A stretch of 64,000 nt of DNA, taken from Herbidospora cretacea. GTDB lineage: Bacteria > Actinomycetota > Actinomycetes > Streptosporangiales > Streptosporangiaceae. Of this stretch, positions 27,249 to 36,670 are shown one piece after another. Under the pieces are notes generated by a model. It ran no database searches and was not told where the DNA came from. It saw only the letters and a program-made list of their open reading frames with translations. A program made the position numbers and the translations under genes. The first letter of the stretch is position 1. Each line of letters starts with the position of its first letter. The stretch lies in the NCBI RefSeq assembly GCF_001570605.1, contig NZ_BBXG01000006.1:62001-126000 (forward strand). Reading direction: 5' to 3'.

Positions 27249-27983
27249 GTGTACAAGAAGGCGATCGGGTCGCTCGGAGGCAGGTTCATGATCTCCCGCG
27301 AGGTCAAGGCGCTCTGCGACGAGCACGGCCTCGGGCAGTGGGAGATGTACTTCCGCGGCCGCTGCGGCGTCCTGGGCGAGGTCGACGCCGAGGTGGTCAT
27401 CGCCGTCGCGACGTTCTTCGAGCCCGGCTTCGTCCGCGCGCGGTGGGAGGGCGGCCGGTCGCTCCCGGCCGAGAAGGCCGCTCTCCTGTACGCCGGCGCC
27501 TGCGCCGCCTGGGGCCGCCGCAACCTGGCCTTCGACGGCGCCGGACGGCTGGCCGACCTCCTCACCAAGGCCACCTCGAACGCCTCCCCGCTGGCCGCGC
27601 CCCTGTTCGCCGGGTGGCGGGCGCTCCCGATGCCGGACGACGCGCCGGCCCGCGCGGCCCACGCCCTCCAGGTCGCGCGGGAGCACCGGGGCAGCATGCA
27701 CGCCATCGCGGTGGCCGCCGGGCTGCTCGACCCGCTCATGGCCACACTCGTCGGCAGCGCGGAGGCCGGCATGCCGCGCACGCCCGCCGGCACTGCCGAG
27801 GTCGCCAGGTTTCTGTCGTGGCCGGAGCCCTATCCCGTACCGGCGGAGGAGGACCTGGACAAGCGCGCCCGCGCCGAGGAGCTGACCGACGTGCTGGTCG
27901 CGCCCGCTTACACCGTGCTCACCGAGGGTGAGGCAAGGGAACTGGGCGAGCTGCTCAAGGTTGCACAGGCCAGTGTGAATTAG
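27249..27983 (+). CDS. SCO6745/SalK-like family protein
   Basis: A 244-residue helical protein of unknown biochemistry. The segment MYFRGRCGVLGEVDAEVVIAVATFFEPGFVRARW matches the conserved core (RGR..LG.V.AEVV.A.F.FF.P..V...W) of the SCO6745 family, related to SalK. Family members often sit near or within secondary-metabolite or stress loci, but this one lies in a housekeeping stretch. GTG 27249 has a perfect AGGAGG six bases upstream, making the start secure. No membrane segments. Confidence 0.65.
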   Translation: MYKKAIGSLGGRFMISREVKALCDEHGLGQWEMYFRGRCGVLGEVDAEVVIAVATFFEPGFVRARWEGGRSLPAEKAALLYAGACAAWGRRNLAFDGAGRLADLLTKATSNASPLAAPLFAGWRALPMPDDAPARAAHALQVAREHRGSMHAIAVAAGLLDPLMATLVGSAEAGMPRTPAGTAEVARFLSWPEPYPVPAEEDLDKRARAEELTDVLVAPAYTVLTEGEARELGELLKVAQASVN

Positions 27984-28041
27984 CGCGCCCGGCCGTGCGG
28001 ACGTTTGGGGCAGCCCTGGTGACCTGGCAGACTGGCTGCCC

Positions 28042-30327
28042 ATGGACGTGGACATCTGGTCGTGGGTCGGCGGCACCCAGCGGCAACTGCACGAAGCGGG
28101 AAATGTCGGGTTGGCGATGGCGCTGGGCGACGTTCCGGCGCAGGCCCTCGAAGGCCGCTACGGCCAGCTCGACGTCGTGGCCCCGGCGATCGCGCAGCAG
28201 GCCGAGACCATGGAGCAGCCGTGGCTTGAGCTGTTCGCCCGTTATTGGCATCTGATCGGCCGGGTCGGCGACCGCGCGAACGGGTCCGTCGCCATCGACG
28301 ACGCCCGTGAGCTCGTGAGTTTCGCCGCCCGCGCCGACGTGGCCGACTGCCCGGCGGCCTCCTGCGCCGTCGAGGTGCTGGCCATCGCTCAGGCCAACAC
28401 CGACGGGCCGGGCTACGCCGACGAGCGGCTCGGTTCGCTCGGCCGCGCGCTGCAGACCGTGGGGCCCGACTCGCTCGCCTTCTCGGGGCTGACCACTCAA
28501 TACGTGCTGGCGCTGCTCGACGCGGGCAAGCCCGCCGAGGCCGTCGCCTACGCCGAGGCCGCCGTCGAGCGGCTGCGCGGCGCCGGGCGCGAGGCGTCGT
28601 GGGAGCTCGCCGCGATGTCGGCCCGCGCGCTGCTGGCCTCCGGCCGCGCGCAGGACGCGCTCAACGCGCTCCACGCGGCCGGCGCCTTCAAGCCCGACGA
28701 CCCGGTCGCCAAGGCCCGGCGCGAGGGCATCCTGCACTCCCGGATCCTGGTCGAGCTCGGCCAGGTCCAGCACGCCGTCGAGTCGCTGCCCGACCTCGAC
28801 ATCGTGGGCGAACACCCGCGCGACTGGGTCGAGTGGGCCCAGGTCGTCTTCAAGCTGTCCGAGCAGGACGCCATCCAGAACTCCTGGCAGCTCGGCCGGA
28901 TCGTCCGCCAGTGGATGAGCTACTTCGAGACGATGGGCTCCCCGCGCGCCCGCCTCGAACTGGCCTTCACCGGCGCGCGGCTGGCGCTGCGCCGTCAGGG
29001 CGTCTGGCAGGCCCGGCTGCTCGCCGACCTGGCCGAGGCGGCCTCGCGTGACCTGAAGTCGGCCGACGACGTCGCCGAGCGGATCGCCGCGCTGCGCGCC
29101 GAGTGCGACGCCGCGATCGAGACGCCCGCCCCCGGCCCCGAGGGCGAGCTGGTCGCCTACTTCGACGCCGCCGACGGCCGCACCGCCGACCCCGAGCGCT
29201 GGGTCGGCTGGCTCTGGCCGCTCTCCGGCAAGGACCTGGAGGCGACCCGCCGCCACACCACGACGCTCGGCTTCCTCGGATACGCGCCGACCGGCGCCGA
29301 CATCTACTGGCGGATGGCGGCCGTCGACGGCGACCCGGCGCAGGCCGACACCGAGGACATCGCCTACCTGACCGGCCTGCTCATCGAGGCCGAGCAGGAC
29401 GAACGCGTCCACGACCTCGCCGGCCGCCTCAAGGCCCCCGCCTCCCACCTGGCCCTGGCCCGCCTCCACCGCGCGCGTGAGCGCTGGGAGGAGACGGGCG
29501 ACGAGGCCGAGAAGGCGGCCAAGGGCGGCGCCGGTCTGGAGGCCCTGCGCCTGTGGTCGGGCGCGGTGCAGCACCAGGGCGACAACGTCCGGGCCGCCGA
29601 GATCCTCCGCCCGGTCATCGACGGTGACGTGCAGGGCGAGGAAGAGGACATCTGGCGCGTGATCGTGCTGTCGACGGCGGCCGAGGACTGGGTGACCGTC
29701 CGCAAGGGCGCGGCCAAGCTCGGCATGCCGATCCAGTCGACCGAGGGCCCGATCGAGGAGGAGTGGCACCTCATCCGGACCATCCTCCCGGCCCCCGACG
29801 GCAGCCAGCGCGAGGTCCTCGCGGTCCGCACCGGCCCCGCCACCGCGCGGCTGGCCATCCCGCAGCCGCGCGGCATGGAGTACAACGCCGGTGACATCGT
29901 CGTCATCGACCCCCGCCCGCTGGAGCCGGTCCCGGAGAGCGAGGAGGAGAAGGAGAACTTCGTCATCCCGTTCGCCGGGGTCACGATGCTCCGTCCCGGC
30001 GGCTACACGAGCTGGTTCTTCGACGGCGCGGCCCCGACCGACGAAGAGTGGGCCGAGTTCGACGAGCTGATGGCCGAGCGCGGCTGGCCGATGTGGGTCT
30101 ACTCCGACAAGAACTACCAGGTCACCCACCCCGGCACCGGCGAGCAGCTCCCGGGCGTGTTCGGCTGGATCGCGATCCCGCCGGACGCGAGCCCGACCGA
30201 GCTCGACGCCGTCCTCGACGACGTGACCGAGACGTGGGTCCACCCGCTGGCCTGGCTCGACCTGGCCCGCGAGGTCGGCGTCGAGGCCGAGCGCCACGAG
30301 CACATCGTGAAGGAATACGGCCTCTAG
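28042..30327 (+). CDS. large TPR-containing hypothetical protein
   Basis: A 761-residue cytoplasmic protein. Residues about 1-560 are alpha-helical repeats of TPR type (for example GKPAEAVAYAEAAVERLRGA, SGRAQDALNALHAAGAFKPD, LALARLHRARERWEETGDEA). Residues about 565-761 form a distinct domain with LPAPDGSQREVLAVRTGPAT, FVIPFAGVTMLRPGGY, TSWFFDGAAPTDEEWAEFDE and GVFGWIAIPPDAS. The C-terminal domain is aromatic-rich and reads like a compact beta domain; no family recognised. Likely a scaffold or regulatory protein. Stands alone between the SCO6745-like gene and an SDR. Confidence 0.75.
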   Translation: MDVDIWSWVGGTQRQLHEAGNVGLAMALGDVPAQALEGRYGQLDVVAPAIAQQAETMEQPWLELFARYWHLIGRVGDRANGSVAIDDARELVSFAARADVADCPAASCAVEVLAIAQANTDGPGYADERLGSLGRALQTVGPDSLAFSGLTTQYVLALLDAGKPAEAVAYAEAAVERLRGAGREASWELAAMSARALLASGRAQDALNALHAAGAFKPDDPVAKARREGILHSRILVELGQVQHAVESLPDLDIVGEHPRDWVEWAQVVFKLSEQDAIQNSWQLGRIVRQWMSYFETMGSPRARLELAFTGARLALRRQGVWQARLLADLAEAASRDLKSADDVAERIAALRAECDAAIETPAPGPEGELVAYFDAADGRTADPERWVGWLWPLSGKDLEATRRHTTTLGFLGYAPTGADIYWRMAAVDGDPAQADTEDIAYLTGLLIEAEQDERVHDLAGRLKAPASHLALARLHRARERWEETGDEAEKAAKGGAGLEALRLWSGAVQHQGDNVRAAEILRPVIDGDVQGEEEDIWRVIVLSTAAEDWVTVRKGAAKLGMPIQSTEGPIEEEWHLIRTILPAPDGSQREVLAVRTGPATARLAIPQPRGMEYNAGDIVVIDPRPLEPVPESEEEKENFVIPFAGVTMLRPGGYTSWFFDGAAPTDEEWAEFDELMAERGWPMWVYSDKNYQVTHPGTGEQLPGVFGWIAIPPDASPTELDAVLDDVTETWVHPLAWLDLAREVGVEAERHEHIVKEYGL

Positions 30328-30352
30328 AACTTGGTTCGGTAGGGTGGCGGCC

Positions 30353-31114
30353 GTGATTCTTGAACGTTTCCGTCTCGACGGGAAAGTCGCGGTCGTCACC
30401 GGGGCCTCGTCCGGCCTGGGGGTGGCCTTCGCCCGCGGGCTCGCCGAGGCCGGCGCCGACGTCGCCATCGGGGCGCGCCGGGCCGAACGCCTGGAGGAGA
30501 CCCGGCGGCTGGTCGAGGAGACCGGCCGCCGTTGTGTCGCGGTGCCCACCGACGTGACCTCGCCCGCCGACTGCGCGGCTCTGGTCTCCGCGGCCGTCGC
30601 CGAGCTCGGCGGGGTCGACATCCTGATCAACAACGCCGGGGTCGGGACCGCCGTGCCCGCGCTGAAAGAGGCGCCCGAGGACTTCCGGGCGGTCGTCGAC
30701 GTCAACCTCAACGGGGCCTACTTCATGGCCCAGGCGTGCGCGCGGGTGATGAGGCCGGGCTCGTCGATCGTGAACATCGGCAGCATCCTCGGCGAGACCA
30801 CCGGCGGGCTGCCGCAGGCCGCCTACTCGGCGTCGAAGGCGGCGATCACCGGCCTGACCAGGGACCTGGCCCAGCAGTGGACGGGCCGCAAGGGGATCCG
30901 GGTCAACTGCCTGGAGCCGGGCTTCTTCGCCTCGGAGATGACCGACCAATATCCGGCGAGCTACCTGGAGACGATGCTCAAGCTCCGCGTCCCCGCCGGG
31001 CGCGCGGGCGAGGCCGAGGAGCTGGTCTGCGCGGCCGTCTTCCTGGCCTCGGACGCCGGCTCCTACGTGACCGGGGCCGTGATCCCGGTGGACGGCGGCA
31101 TCCTGATCACTTAA
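30353..31114 (+). CDS. SDR family oxidoreductase
   Basis: A 253-residue short-chain dehydrogenase with cofactor loop TGASSGLG, NNAGVG, a catalytic Ser in NIGSI, Tyr-x-x-x-Lys in AAYSASKAAI, and the SDR C-terminal block SDAGSYVTGAVIPVDGG. NAD(P)-dependent alcohol/ketone interconversion is expected; substrate unknown. GTG 30353 is chosen because AGGG lies eight bases before it; an in-frame GTG at 30344 is less well placed. It starts 25 bases after the TPR gene. Confidence 0.9.
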   Translation: MILERFRLDGKVAVVTGASSGLGVAFARGLAEAGADVAIGARRAERLEETRRLVEETGRRCVAVPTDVTSPADCAALVSAAVAELGGVDILINNAGVGTAVPALKEAPEDFRAVVDVNLNGAYFMAQACARVMRPGSSIVNIGSILGETTGGLPQAAYSASKAAITGLTRDLAQQWTGRKGIRVNCLEPGFFASEMTDQYPASYLETMLKLRVPAGRAGEAEELVCAAVFLASDAGSYVTGAVIPVDGGILIT

Positions 31115-31175
31115 GTCCCTAAATTTGGGCATTTGCTATACCTGGGCAGGAGATTTCATGACCTGGGGGTGAGCG

Positions 31176-31919
31176 GTGCTGCGAAAGCTGGGCGCCGGGT
31201 TCGTGCTGGCGGGATTACTCGTGTCGGGTTGCGGCGCGATCGAGGCGGCGGCGCCTCCGGGCGACACCGGGGGAGGGGGCGGCTCGTCGTCCGGGACCAA
31301 CCCCCTCGACAACCCCGAAGGCACCAAGGCGGGCCTCAAGGCGATCACGTCGGAGGCCGACCTCAAGGAGGCCCGCGAGGTGATCGGCAAGGTCGAGACC
31401 AAGGGCCGGGGCCCGAAGACCGGCTACGACCGCGACGAGTTCGGCTACGCCTGGGCCGACAACGCCGACGGCATCCCGCTGGCGCGCAACGGCTGCGACA
31501 CCCGCAACGACCTGCTCCAGCGCGACGGCGAGGACGTCGAGTTCCGCAGCGGCTCCGACTGCGTCGTGGTGGCGATGACCCTCGACGACCCGTATACGGG
31601 CAAGACCATCGACTTCCGGAAGGAAGACGCGTCGGAGGTCCAGATCGACCACGTCATCCCGCTGTCGTACAGCTGGCAGATGGGCTCCTCGCGCTGGAGC
31701 GACGCCGAGCGCAAGCGGCTCGCCAACGACCCGCTCAACCTGCTCCCGGTCGACGGCTCGACCAACTCCTCGAAGAGCGACTCCGGCCCGGCGTCGTGGT
31801 TACCGCCGGTGCGGAAGATCCGCTGCTCCTACGTGGTCAGGTTCGCCCAGGTCGCGCTGAAGTATGACCTCCCGGTCACCACGGCGGACAAGGAGACCAT
31901 GCTGAGCCAGTGTGCCTGA
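31176..31919 (+). CDS. HNH endonuclease family (DUF1524) lipoprotein
   Basis: A 247-residue protein with a lipoprotein signal (GFVLAGLLVSGC), a Gly/Ser linker (GGGGGSSSG) and a DUF1524-like nuclease domain. The domain contains QIDHVIPLSYSWQMG (catalytic DHV), FANDP-like RLANDPLNLLPV and NSSKSDSGPASWLPP, the usual HNH asparagines and lysine. Cys in NGCDTRN and SDCVVV probably form a disulphide. Family members of this form are extracellular nucleases of actinomycetes. GTG 31176 precedes the signal peptide directly. Confidence 0.87.
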   Translation: MLRKLGAGFVLAGLLVSGCGAIEAAAPPGDTGGGGGSSSGTNPLDNPEGTKAGLKAITSEADLKEAREVIGKVETKGRGPKTGYDRDEFGYAWADNADGIPLARNGCDTRNDLLQRDGEDVEFRSGSDCVVVAMTLDDPYTGKTIDFRKEDASEVQIDHVIPLSYSWQMGSSRWSDAERKRLANDPLNLLPVDGSTNSSKSDSGPASWLPPVRKIRCSYVVRFAQVALKYDLPVTTADKETMLSQCA

Positions 31920-31928
31920 TCGGGCCGG

Positions 31929-32144
31929 TCAGGCTTTCGCGCCGCGGACCTCCAGGGCCGCCAGCAGTTTGGCGCTGGCGGCGGTGATCTCCGCGACGGC
32001 CTCGTTGAAGGCCGCCGCGTTGTGGGCCGCCGGCGCGCGGAAACCGCTGATCTTGCGGACGTACTGGAGGGCGGCCGCCTCGACGTCGTTGTCGGTGACG
32101 TCGTCGGTGAACGGCGGGCGCAGCGTCTTGATGCTTCGGCACAT
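31929..32144 (-). CDS. DUF2277 family protein
   Basis: A 71-residue protein with the family start MCRSIKTLRPP (MCR-I-K-TL), the DUF2277 helices DVEAAALQYVRKISGFRAPA and NEAVAEITAASAKLLAALEV. Function unknown; the N-terminal Cys-Arg is conserved in the family. Stops convergent to the nuclease lipoprotein with a 9-base gap. Next upstream on the same strand is the iclR gene, 30 bases away, so it may be the last gene of the glycolate operon. Confidence 0.85.
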   Translation of the reverse strand: MCRSIKTLRPPFTDDVTDNDVEAAALQYVRKISGFRAPAAHNAAAFNEAVAEITAASAKLLAALEVRGAKA

Positions 32145-32174
32145 GCCCTCAACCTAACCGCGTCCCCCGACAAA

Positions 32175-32915
32175 CTAGCCGCGGGCTCCGTACACCTCCG
32201 CGCCGAAGTCGTCGGCGATCTTCCGCAGGCCCCGGGCCAGCTCGTCGCGGTCGAGGGCGGAGATCCGCTCGGCGGGGCCGGACACCGACATGGCCGCGAC
32301 CACGCGGGAGCCGTCGGCGACCGGGACGGCCAGGCAGTGCACCCCCGACTCCTCCTCGCCCAGGTCCATCGCGTATCCCTGGTGGGCCACCGCCGACAGC
32401 TCGCTCATCATCGCCGCGATCGAGGTGATGGTCCGGTCGGTCCGGCGGGGGAGCCCGGTCCGGCCGAAGACCGCCGCCGCGTGGGGGTGGTCGGCCAGCA
32501 GGACCTTGCCCACCGCCGTGCTGTGCGGCAGCACCCGCCTGCCCACCTCGGCGAACATCCGCAACCGGCGGGGTGAGGGCACCTGGGCGACGTACACCAC
32601 GAAGTCGCCTTCGAGCACCGCCATGTTGGCCGTCTCGCCGGACAGCTCCACCATCTTGGTCAGGTAGGGCTCGGCCCAGGCCCCCACCAGTCGCTCGGCC
32701 GCGCCGCCGATCCGGACCAGGGCCCCGCCCAGCGCGTAGCGGCGGTCGGACTCCTGCCGGACGTACCCGCGCAGCAGAAGGGTCTGCAACAGGCGGTGGA
32801 TCGTCCCGTAGGGCAGGCCCGTGCGGGCCGCGATCTCCGACAGGCCGGCCTCGCCGCCGTGGTCGGCGAGGGCTTCGAGCACGTCGAGGGCGCGTTCGAC
32901 CGACTGGACGCTCAC
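32175..32915 (-). CDS. IclR family transcriptional regulator of the glyoxylate operon
   Basis: A 246-residue IclR-type regulator. The N-terminal winged helix has QSVERALDVLEALADHGGEA, GLSEIAARTGLPYGTIHRLL; the C-terminal effector domain has LPHSTAVGKVLLA, GYAMDLGEEESGVHCLAVPV. GTG 32915 overlaps the glcF stop as GTGA, so it is the fifth coupled gene of aceB-glcD-glcE-glcF-iclR. It most likely controls that operon through the dyad just before aceB, sensing glyoxylate or a related small acid, as IclR and AllR do; that link is inferred. Confidence 0.9.
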   Translation of the reverse strand: MSVQSVERALDVLEALADHGGEAGLSEIAARTGLPYGTIHRLLQTLLLRGYVRQESDRRYALGGALVRIGGAAERLVGAWAEPYLTKMVELSGETANMAVLEGDFVVYVAQVPSPRRLRMFAEVGRRVLPHSTAVGKVLLADHPHAAAVFGRTGLPRRTDRTITSIAAMMSELSAVAHQGYAMDLGEEESGVHCLAVPVADGSRVVAAMSVSGPAERISALDRDELARGLRKIADDFGAEVYGARG

Positions 32916-34138
32916 CGCACCGCCCCGAGCCCCCGCAGCGAGGCGTCGAGCACCTGGGCGGTGTGGGCGACCGGCATCACCGGACGCCCGAGGCGCCGCA
33001 TCGCGGCGGTGATCTGCATCGTGCAGCCGGGGTTGGCCGAGACGAGCAGGTCGGCCCCGGTCTCCTCGACCCGGGCGGCCTTGCGTTCCCCCAGCTCCCG
33101 GGCGGGCGCGGGCTGGAACAGGTTGTACGTCCCGGCCGACCCGCAGCAGATGGCCGACTCGGCGATCTCCCGCACCTTCAGGTCGGGGATCCCCTCCAGC
33201 AGCTCACGCGGCTGCGCCCGCACCCCCTGGGCGTGGGCCAGGTGGCAGGCGTCGTGGTAGGCCACGGTCATCGGCAGCGGATGGCGTTCGGCGACCGGGC
33301 CGAGCTCGACCAGGTATTCGGCCAGGTCGCGCACCTTCAGCGACTCGGCCCGCCGCCGCCACCCGGGGTCGTCGGCGAGCACGTCGGCGTAGTCCTTCAT
33401 CGACGACCCGCACCCGGCCGCGTTCACCACGACGGTGTCGACCCCGGCCTTCTCGAACGTCTCGATGGTCCGCTTGGCGAACTTGTGGGCGTCGTACCCG
33501 GAATGCAGGGACAGCGCCCCGCAGCACCCCTGTCCCGGCGGGATGACGACGTCACACCCCTCCAGTGCCAGCACCCGGGCGGTGGCCCGGTTGACGTCGG
33601 GGAAGAACGCCCCCTGCACACACCCGGTCAGCAGGCCCACCCGCGCCCGCCGCCGCCCCCGGGCCCGCACCAGCGAGGGCAGCGGCCGGGTGCGGCTCCG
33701 GGGCGGGGTGAGCTCGGCCAGCGCCCCCAGGGTCGGATGCACCCGCGCCAGGAACGGCGCGAGCCGCCGGTTCAGCCGGGTGAACGGCTTGACGAGGCGC
33801 AGCCGCCGGGGATAGGGGAACAGCGCGAACACCAGCGCCCGGACCGCCCGGTCACGCGGCTCCCGGGTGTGCTCCCGCTCGACGACCGGACGGGTGTGCT
33901 CGATGAGCTTGTCGTACTGAACCCCCGAAGGGCAGGCCGTCACACACGCCATGCAGCCCAGGCACGCGTCGAAGTGGCCCGCCATCTCGGGCGACATCTC
34001 GGCGCCCTCGTTGTACTGGGCCATCAGGTGGATGCGGCCGCGCGGAGAGTCCATCTCCTCGCCCCACAGCAGGTAGGTCGGGCACGTCGGCAGGCAGAAC
34101 CCGCAGTGCACGCAGTCCTTGATCAGCTCTGGGTCCAT
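32912..34138 (-). CDS. glcF: glycolate oxidase iron-sulphur subunit GlcF
   Basis: A 408-residue subunit with two 4Fe-4S ferredoxin motifs (CVHCGFCLPTCP near residue 9 and CLGCMACVTACP near 59). Two cysteine-rich CCG domains follow (TGCVQG; PGQGCCGALSLHSG; AGCGSS; DACHLAHAQG; ICCGSAGTYN). With GlcD and GlcE it oxidises glycolate to glyoxylate and passes electrons to the membrane quinone pool. The ATG at 34138 comes one base after the glcE stop. Confidence 0.94.
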   Translation of the reverse strand: MDPELIKDCVHCGFCLPTCPTYLLWGEEMDSPRGRIHLMAQYNEGAEMSPEMAGHFDACLGCMACVTACPSGVQYDKLIEHTRPVVEREHTREPRDRAVRALVFALFPYPRRLRLVKPFTRLNRRLAPFLARVHPTLGALAELTPPRSRTRPLPSLVRARGRRRARVGLLTGCVQGAFFPDVNRATARVLALEGCDVVIPPGQGCCGALSLHSGYDAHKFAKRTIETFEKAGVDTVVVNAAGCGSSMKDYADVLADDPGWRRRAESLKVRDLAEYLVELGPVAERHPLPMTVAYHDACHLAHAQGVRAQPRELLEGIPDLKVREIAESAICCGSAGTYNLFQPAPARELGERKAARVEETGADLLVSANPGCTMQITAAMRRLGRPVMPVAHTAQVLDASLRGLGAVR

Positions 34139-34139
34139 C

Positions 34140-35252
34140 TCAGACGCCTCCCGCGAGCCGTCCGGGCGACATCCGCCGCCCGGGGTCGAAGCGCTCCTTG
34201 ACCCGCCGCATCAACGGCAGCGACGGGTTCGGGCCCCAGCGGTCGCCGGTGACCTCGCCCGACAGGCCCACCAGCCGGGCGTGGCCGGGCAGCTCCGAGC
34301 GCCACGCGTCGAGGTCGGCCGGGCCGGAGGCCAGGTAGACGCCGGTGGCGAGCGAGCCGCGTACCGAGACCCCGTCCGGGATGTGCGGCGCCACCCGGCA
34401 CCGCAGCGAGTGGAGCGGCTCACCCGGCGGCCGGCCCCACCACGGCGGCGACTCGGCGCAGACCTCCCCGCCGCCCAGCAGTTCCCGCGCCACCAGGGCG
34501 CGCTCCCGCGCGGCGGGCCCCTCGAACAGCGCCGCCACCATCGACATCCCCACGGCGGGACGGTCGATCTCGACCGCGCTCGGTTCGAGCTGGGACCTCA
34601 TCAGCACCCCGGCGTCCTCCCAGCCCTCGCACTCGAAGGTGAGCCAGCACCGGTCGGCCGCGATCGGGTGGAGCCGGAACGTCGCCTCGGCGATCACGCC
34701 GAGCGTCCCGTAGGAGCCGGTGAACAGCTTGCCGAGGTCGTATCCGGCGACGTTCTTGACGACCTTGCCGCCGGCCTTCGCGACCGTCCCGTCGGCCAGC
34801 ACGACCGTCACCCCGATGAGCAGGTCGCGCGCGTTGCCGTAGCGGTAGGCCCGGGGGCCCGGCGCCGGGGCCGCCAGGGTCCCGCCGACGGTCGCCTCGG
34901 GGAACGGCACGTCGAGCGCGAGCTCCTGCCCGGCCTTGGCCAGGATCTCGGCCAGCCGGGCCAGCGGGATGCCCGCCTGCACGCGGACCACCAGGTCACC
35001 GGCCACGTGTTCCAGCACGTCGTGCATGAGCGACAGGTCGAGCAGCACGTCGGCCCGCTCGGGCGGGGCCGCCCAGCCGAGCTTGCTGCGGCCCCCGGCG
35101 GGGACCACGGCCAGATCGGCGTCGGCGCAGGCGGCCAGGACGACCGAGATCTCGTCGACGGATTCGGGCCGGGCGACCCAGCGCGGCAGCACTCCGCCGA
35201 CCGCGTCGCCGGGTCCGGCCTCGCGGACCGTGACTCCTGTGTGGCCGAGCAT
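34140..35252 (-). CDS. glcE: glycolate oxidase FAD-binding subunit GlcE
   Basis: A 370-residue FAD_binding_4 protein: PAGGRSKLGWAAP, DLSLMHDVLEH, PFPEATVGGTLAAPAPGP and KVVKNVAGYDLGKLFTGSYG, followed by GTLGVIAEATFRLHP. It is shorter than GlcD and lacks the C-terminal catalytic cap, as is typical of GlcE. The ATG at 35252 shares its A with the glcD stop (TGATG), giving a one-base overlap. Confidence 0.93.
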   Translation of the reverse strand: MLGHTGVTVREAGPGDAVGGVLPRWVARPESVDEISVVLAACADADLAVVPAGGRSKLGWAAPPERADVLLDLSLMHDVLEHVAGDLVVRVQAGIPLARLAEILAKAGQELALDVPFPEATVGGTLAAPAPGPRAYRYGNARDLLIGVTVVLADGTVAKAGGKVVKNVAGYDLGKLFTGSYGTLGVIAEATFRLHPIAADRCWLTFECEGWEDAGVLMRSQLEPSAVEIDRPAVGMSMVAALFEGPAARERALVARELLGGGEVCAESPPWWGRPPGEPLHSLRCRVAPHIPDGVSVRGSLATGVYLASGPADLDAWRSELPGHARLVGLSGEVTGDRWGPNPSLPLMRRVKERFDPGRRMSPGRLAGGV

Positions 35253-36670
35253 CAGAAGATCTCCCCGGGTGAGCCCTTGCGGACGCGGGGCACCTCGCCG
35301 CACAACCTCGGCGTCGGGAACACCTTGCCCGGATTCGACCGTCCGCCGGGGTCGAAGGCGCAGCGCACGCGCTGCATGGTGTCGAGGTCGGCGTCGGTGA
35401 ACATGCGCGGCATGTAGCGGGCCTTGTCGACCCCGACGCCGTGTTCGCCGGTGATCGAGCCGCCGTGCAGGATGCACAGGTCGAGGATCCGCCCGCTGAC
35501 GATCTCGGCCCGGTGGCCCTCACCCGGCGCGGTGTCGTCGAACAGCACCAGCGGATGGAGGTTCCCGTCGCCGGCGTGGAAGACGTTGGCGACCCGGATG
35601 CCGAACTCCACCTGCAGCGCGTCGATCCCGGCCAGCACCTCGCCGAGCGAGGTCCGGGGCACGACGCCGTCCTGGACGATGTAGGCCGGGCTGATCCGGC
35701 CGACCGCGGCGAAGGCCGACTTGCGGCCCTTCCAGATCTTGGCCCGCTCGTCGGCCGAGGCGGCCACCCGCTGCTCGAACGAGCCGGTGCCCACGCAGAT
35801 GGCGATCACCTCGGCGAGCTGGGACTCCACCTCGGCGGCGGGCCCGTCGAGCTCGACGATCAGCACCGCTCCGGCCTCGGGCGGATAACCGCAGGCCACG
35901 GCTGCCTCGGCGGCCTCGATGGCGAGCGCGTCCATCATCTCGATCGCGGCCGGCACGATGCCCGCCCCGACGATCGCCGAGACCGCCTGGCCGCCCGCCT
36001 CGATGTTGGGGAACGCGGCCAGCAGGGTCGTCACAGCCTCGGGCGCCCGCATCAGCCTGACGGTGATCTTGGTGGCGATGCCGAGCGTGCCCTCGGACCC
36101 GACGAACGCGCCGAGCAGGTCGTAGCCGAAGTCGTCCTCGGAGATCTCCATGATCTCCCCGTTGGGGGTCACGACCTCCAGGGCCAGGACGTGGTTCACG
36201 GTGAACCCGTATTTGAGGCAGTGGGCCCCGCCCGAGTTCTCGGCCACGTTGCCGCCGATCGAGCAGATCTGCTGGCTCGACGGGTCGGGCGCGTAGTAGT
36301 AGCCCCGGTCGCGGACCGCCTCGGTGATCGCCAGATTGGTCACCCCCGGCTCCACCACGGCCCGCCGCTGGTCGAGGTCGATCGAGATGATCCGCCGCAT
36401 CCGCGACGTCACGATCAGCACCCCGTCGGATCGGGGCAGCGCGCCCCCGGACAGGCCCGTGCCCGAGCCGCGCGCCACGAAGGGCACGCCGAACTCGGCG
36501 CAGACCTTGACCACCGCCGCGATCTCCTCCGTGGTCTCCGGCAGGACCACGACCATCGGGGTCGCGCGGTGGTAGGTCAGGCCGTCGCACTCGTAGGTCC
36601 GCAGCCGGACCGGGTCGGTGATGACCCGGTCGGGCGGGAACAGCGCGTCGAGCCGGTCGATGACCGTCAC
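35252..36670 (-). CDS. glcD: glycolate oxidase catalytic FAD subunit GlcD
   Basis: A 472-residue FAD-linked oxidase. The PCMH FAD domain has [37 protein letters not shown] and [11 protein letters not shown]. The C-terminal domain has [36 protein letters not shown] (FAD-contacting His) and [17 protein letters not shown] 36670 overlaps the aceB stop as GTGA. D-lactate dehydrogenases share this fold, but glcE and glcF next door and aceB upstream point to glycolate. Confidence 0.94.
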   Translation of the reverse strand: MTVIDRLDALFPPDRVITDPVRLRTYECDGLTYHRATPMVVVLPETTEEIAAVVKVCAEFGVPFVARGSGTGLSGGALPRSDGVLIVTSRMRRIISIDLDQRRAVVEPGVTNLAITEAVRDRGYYYAPDPSSQQICSIGGNVAENSGGAHCLKYGFTVNHVLALEVVTPNGEIMEISEDDFGYDLLGAFVGSEGTLGIATKITVRLMRAPEAVTTLLAAFPNIEAGGQAVSAIVGAGIVPAAIEMMDALAIEAAEAAVACGYPPEAGAVLIVELDGPAAEVESQLAEVIAICVGTGSFEQRVAASADERAKIWKGRKSAFAAVGRISPAYIVQDGVVPRTSLGEVLAGIDALQVEFGIRVANVFHAGDGNLHPLVLFDDTAPGEGHRAEIVSGRILDLCILHGGSITGEHGVGVDKARYMPRMFTDADLDTMQRVRCAFDPGGRSNPGKVFPTPRLCGEVPRVRKGSPGEIF

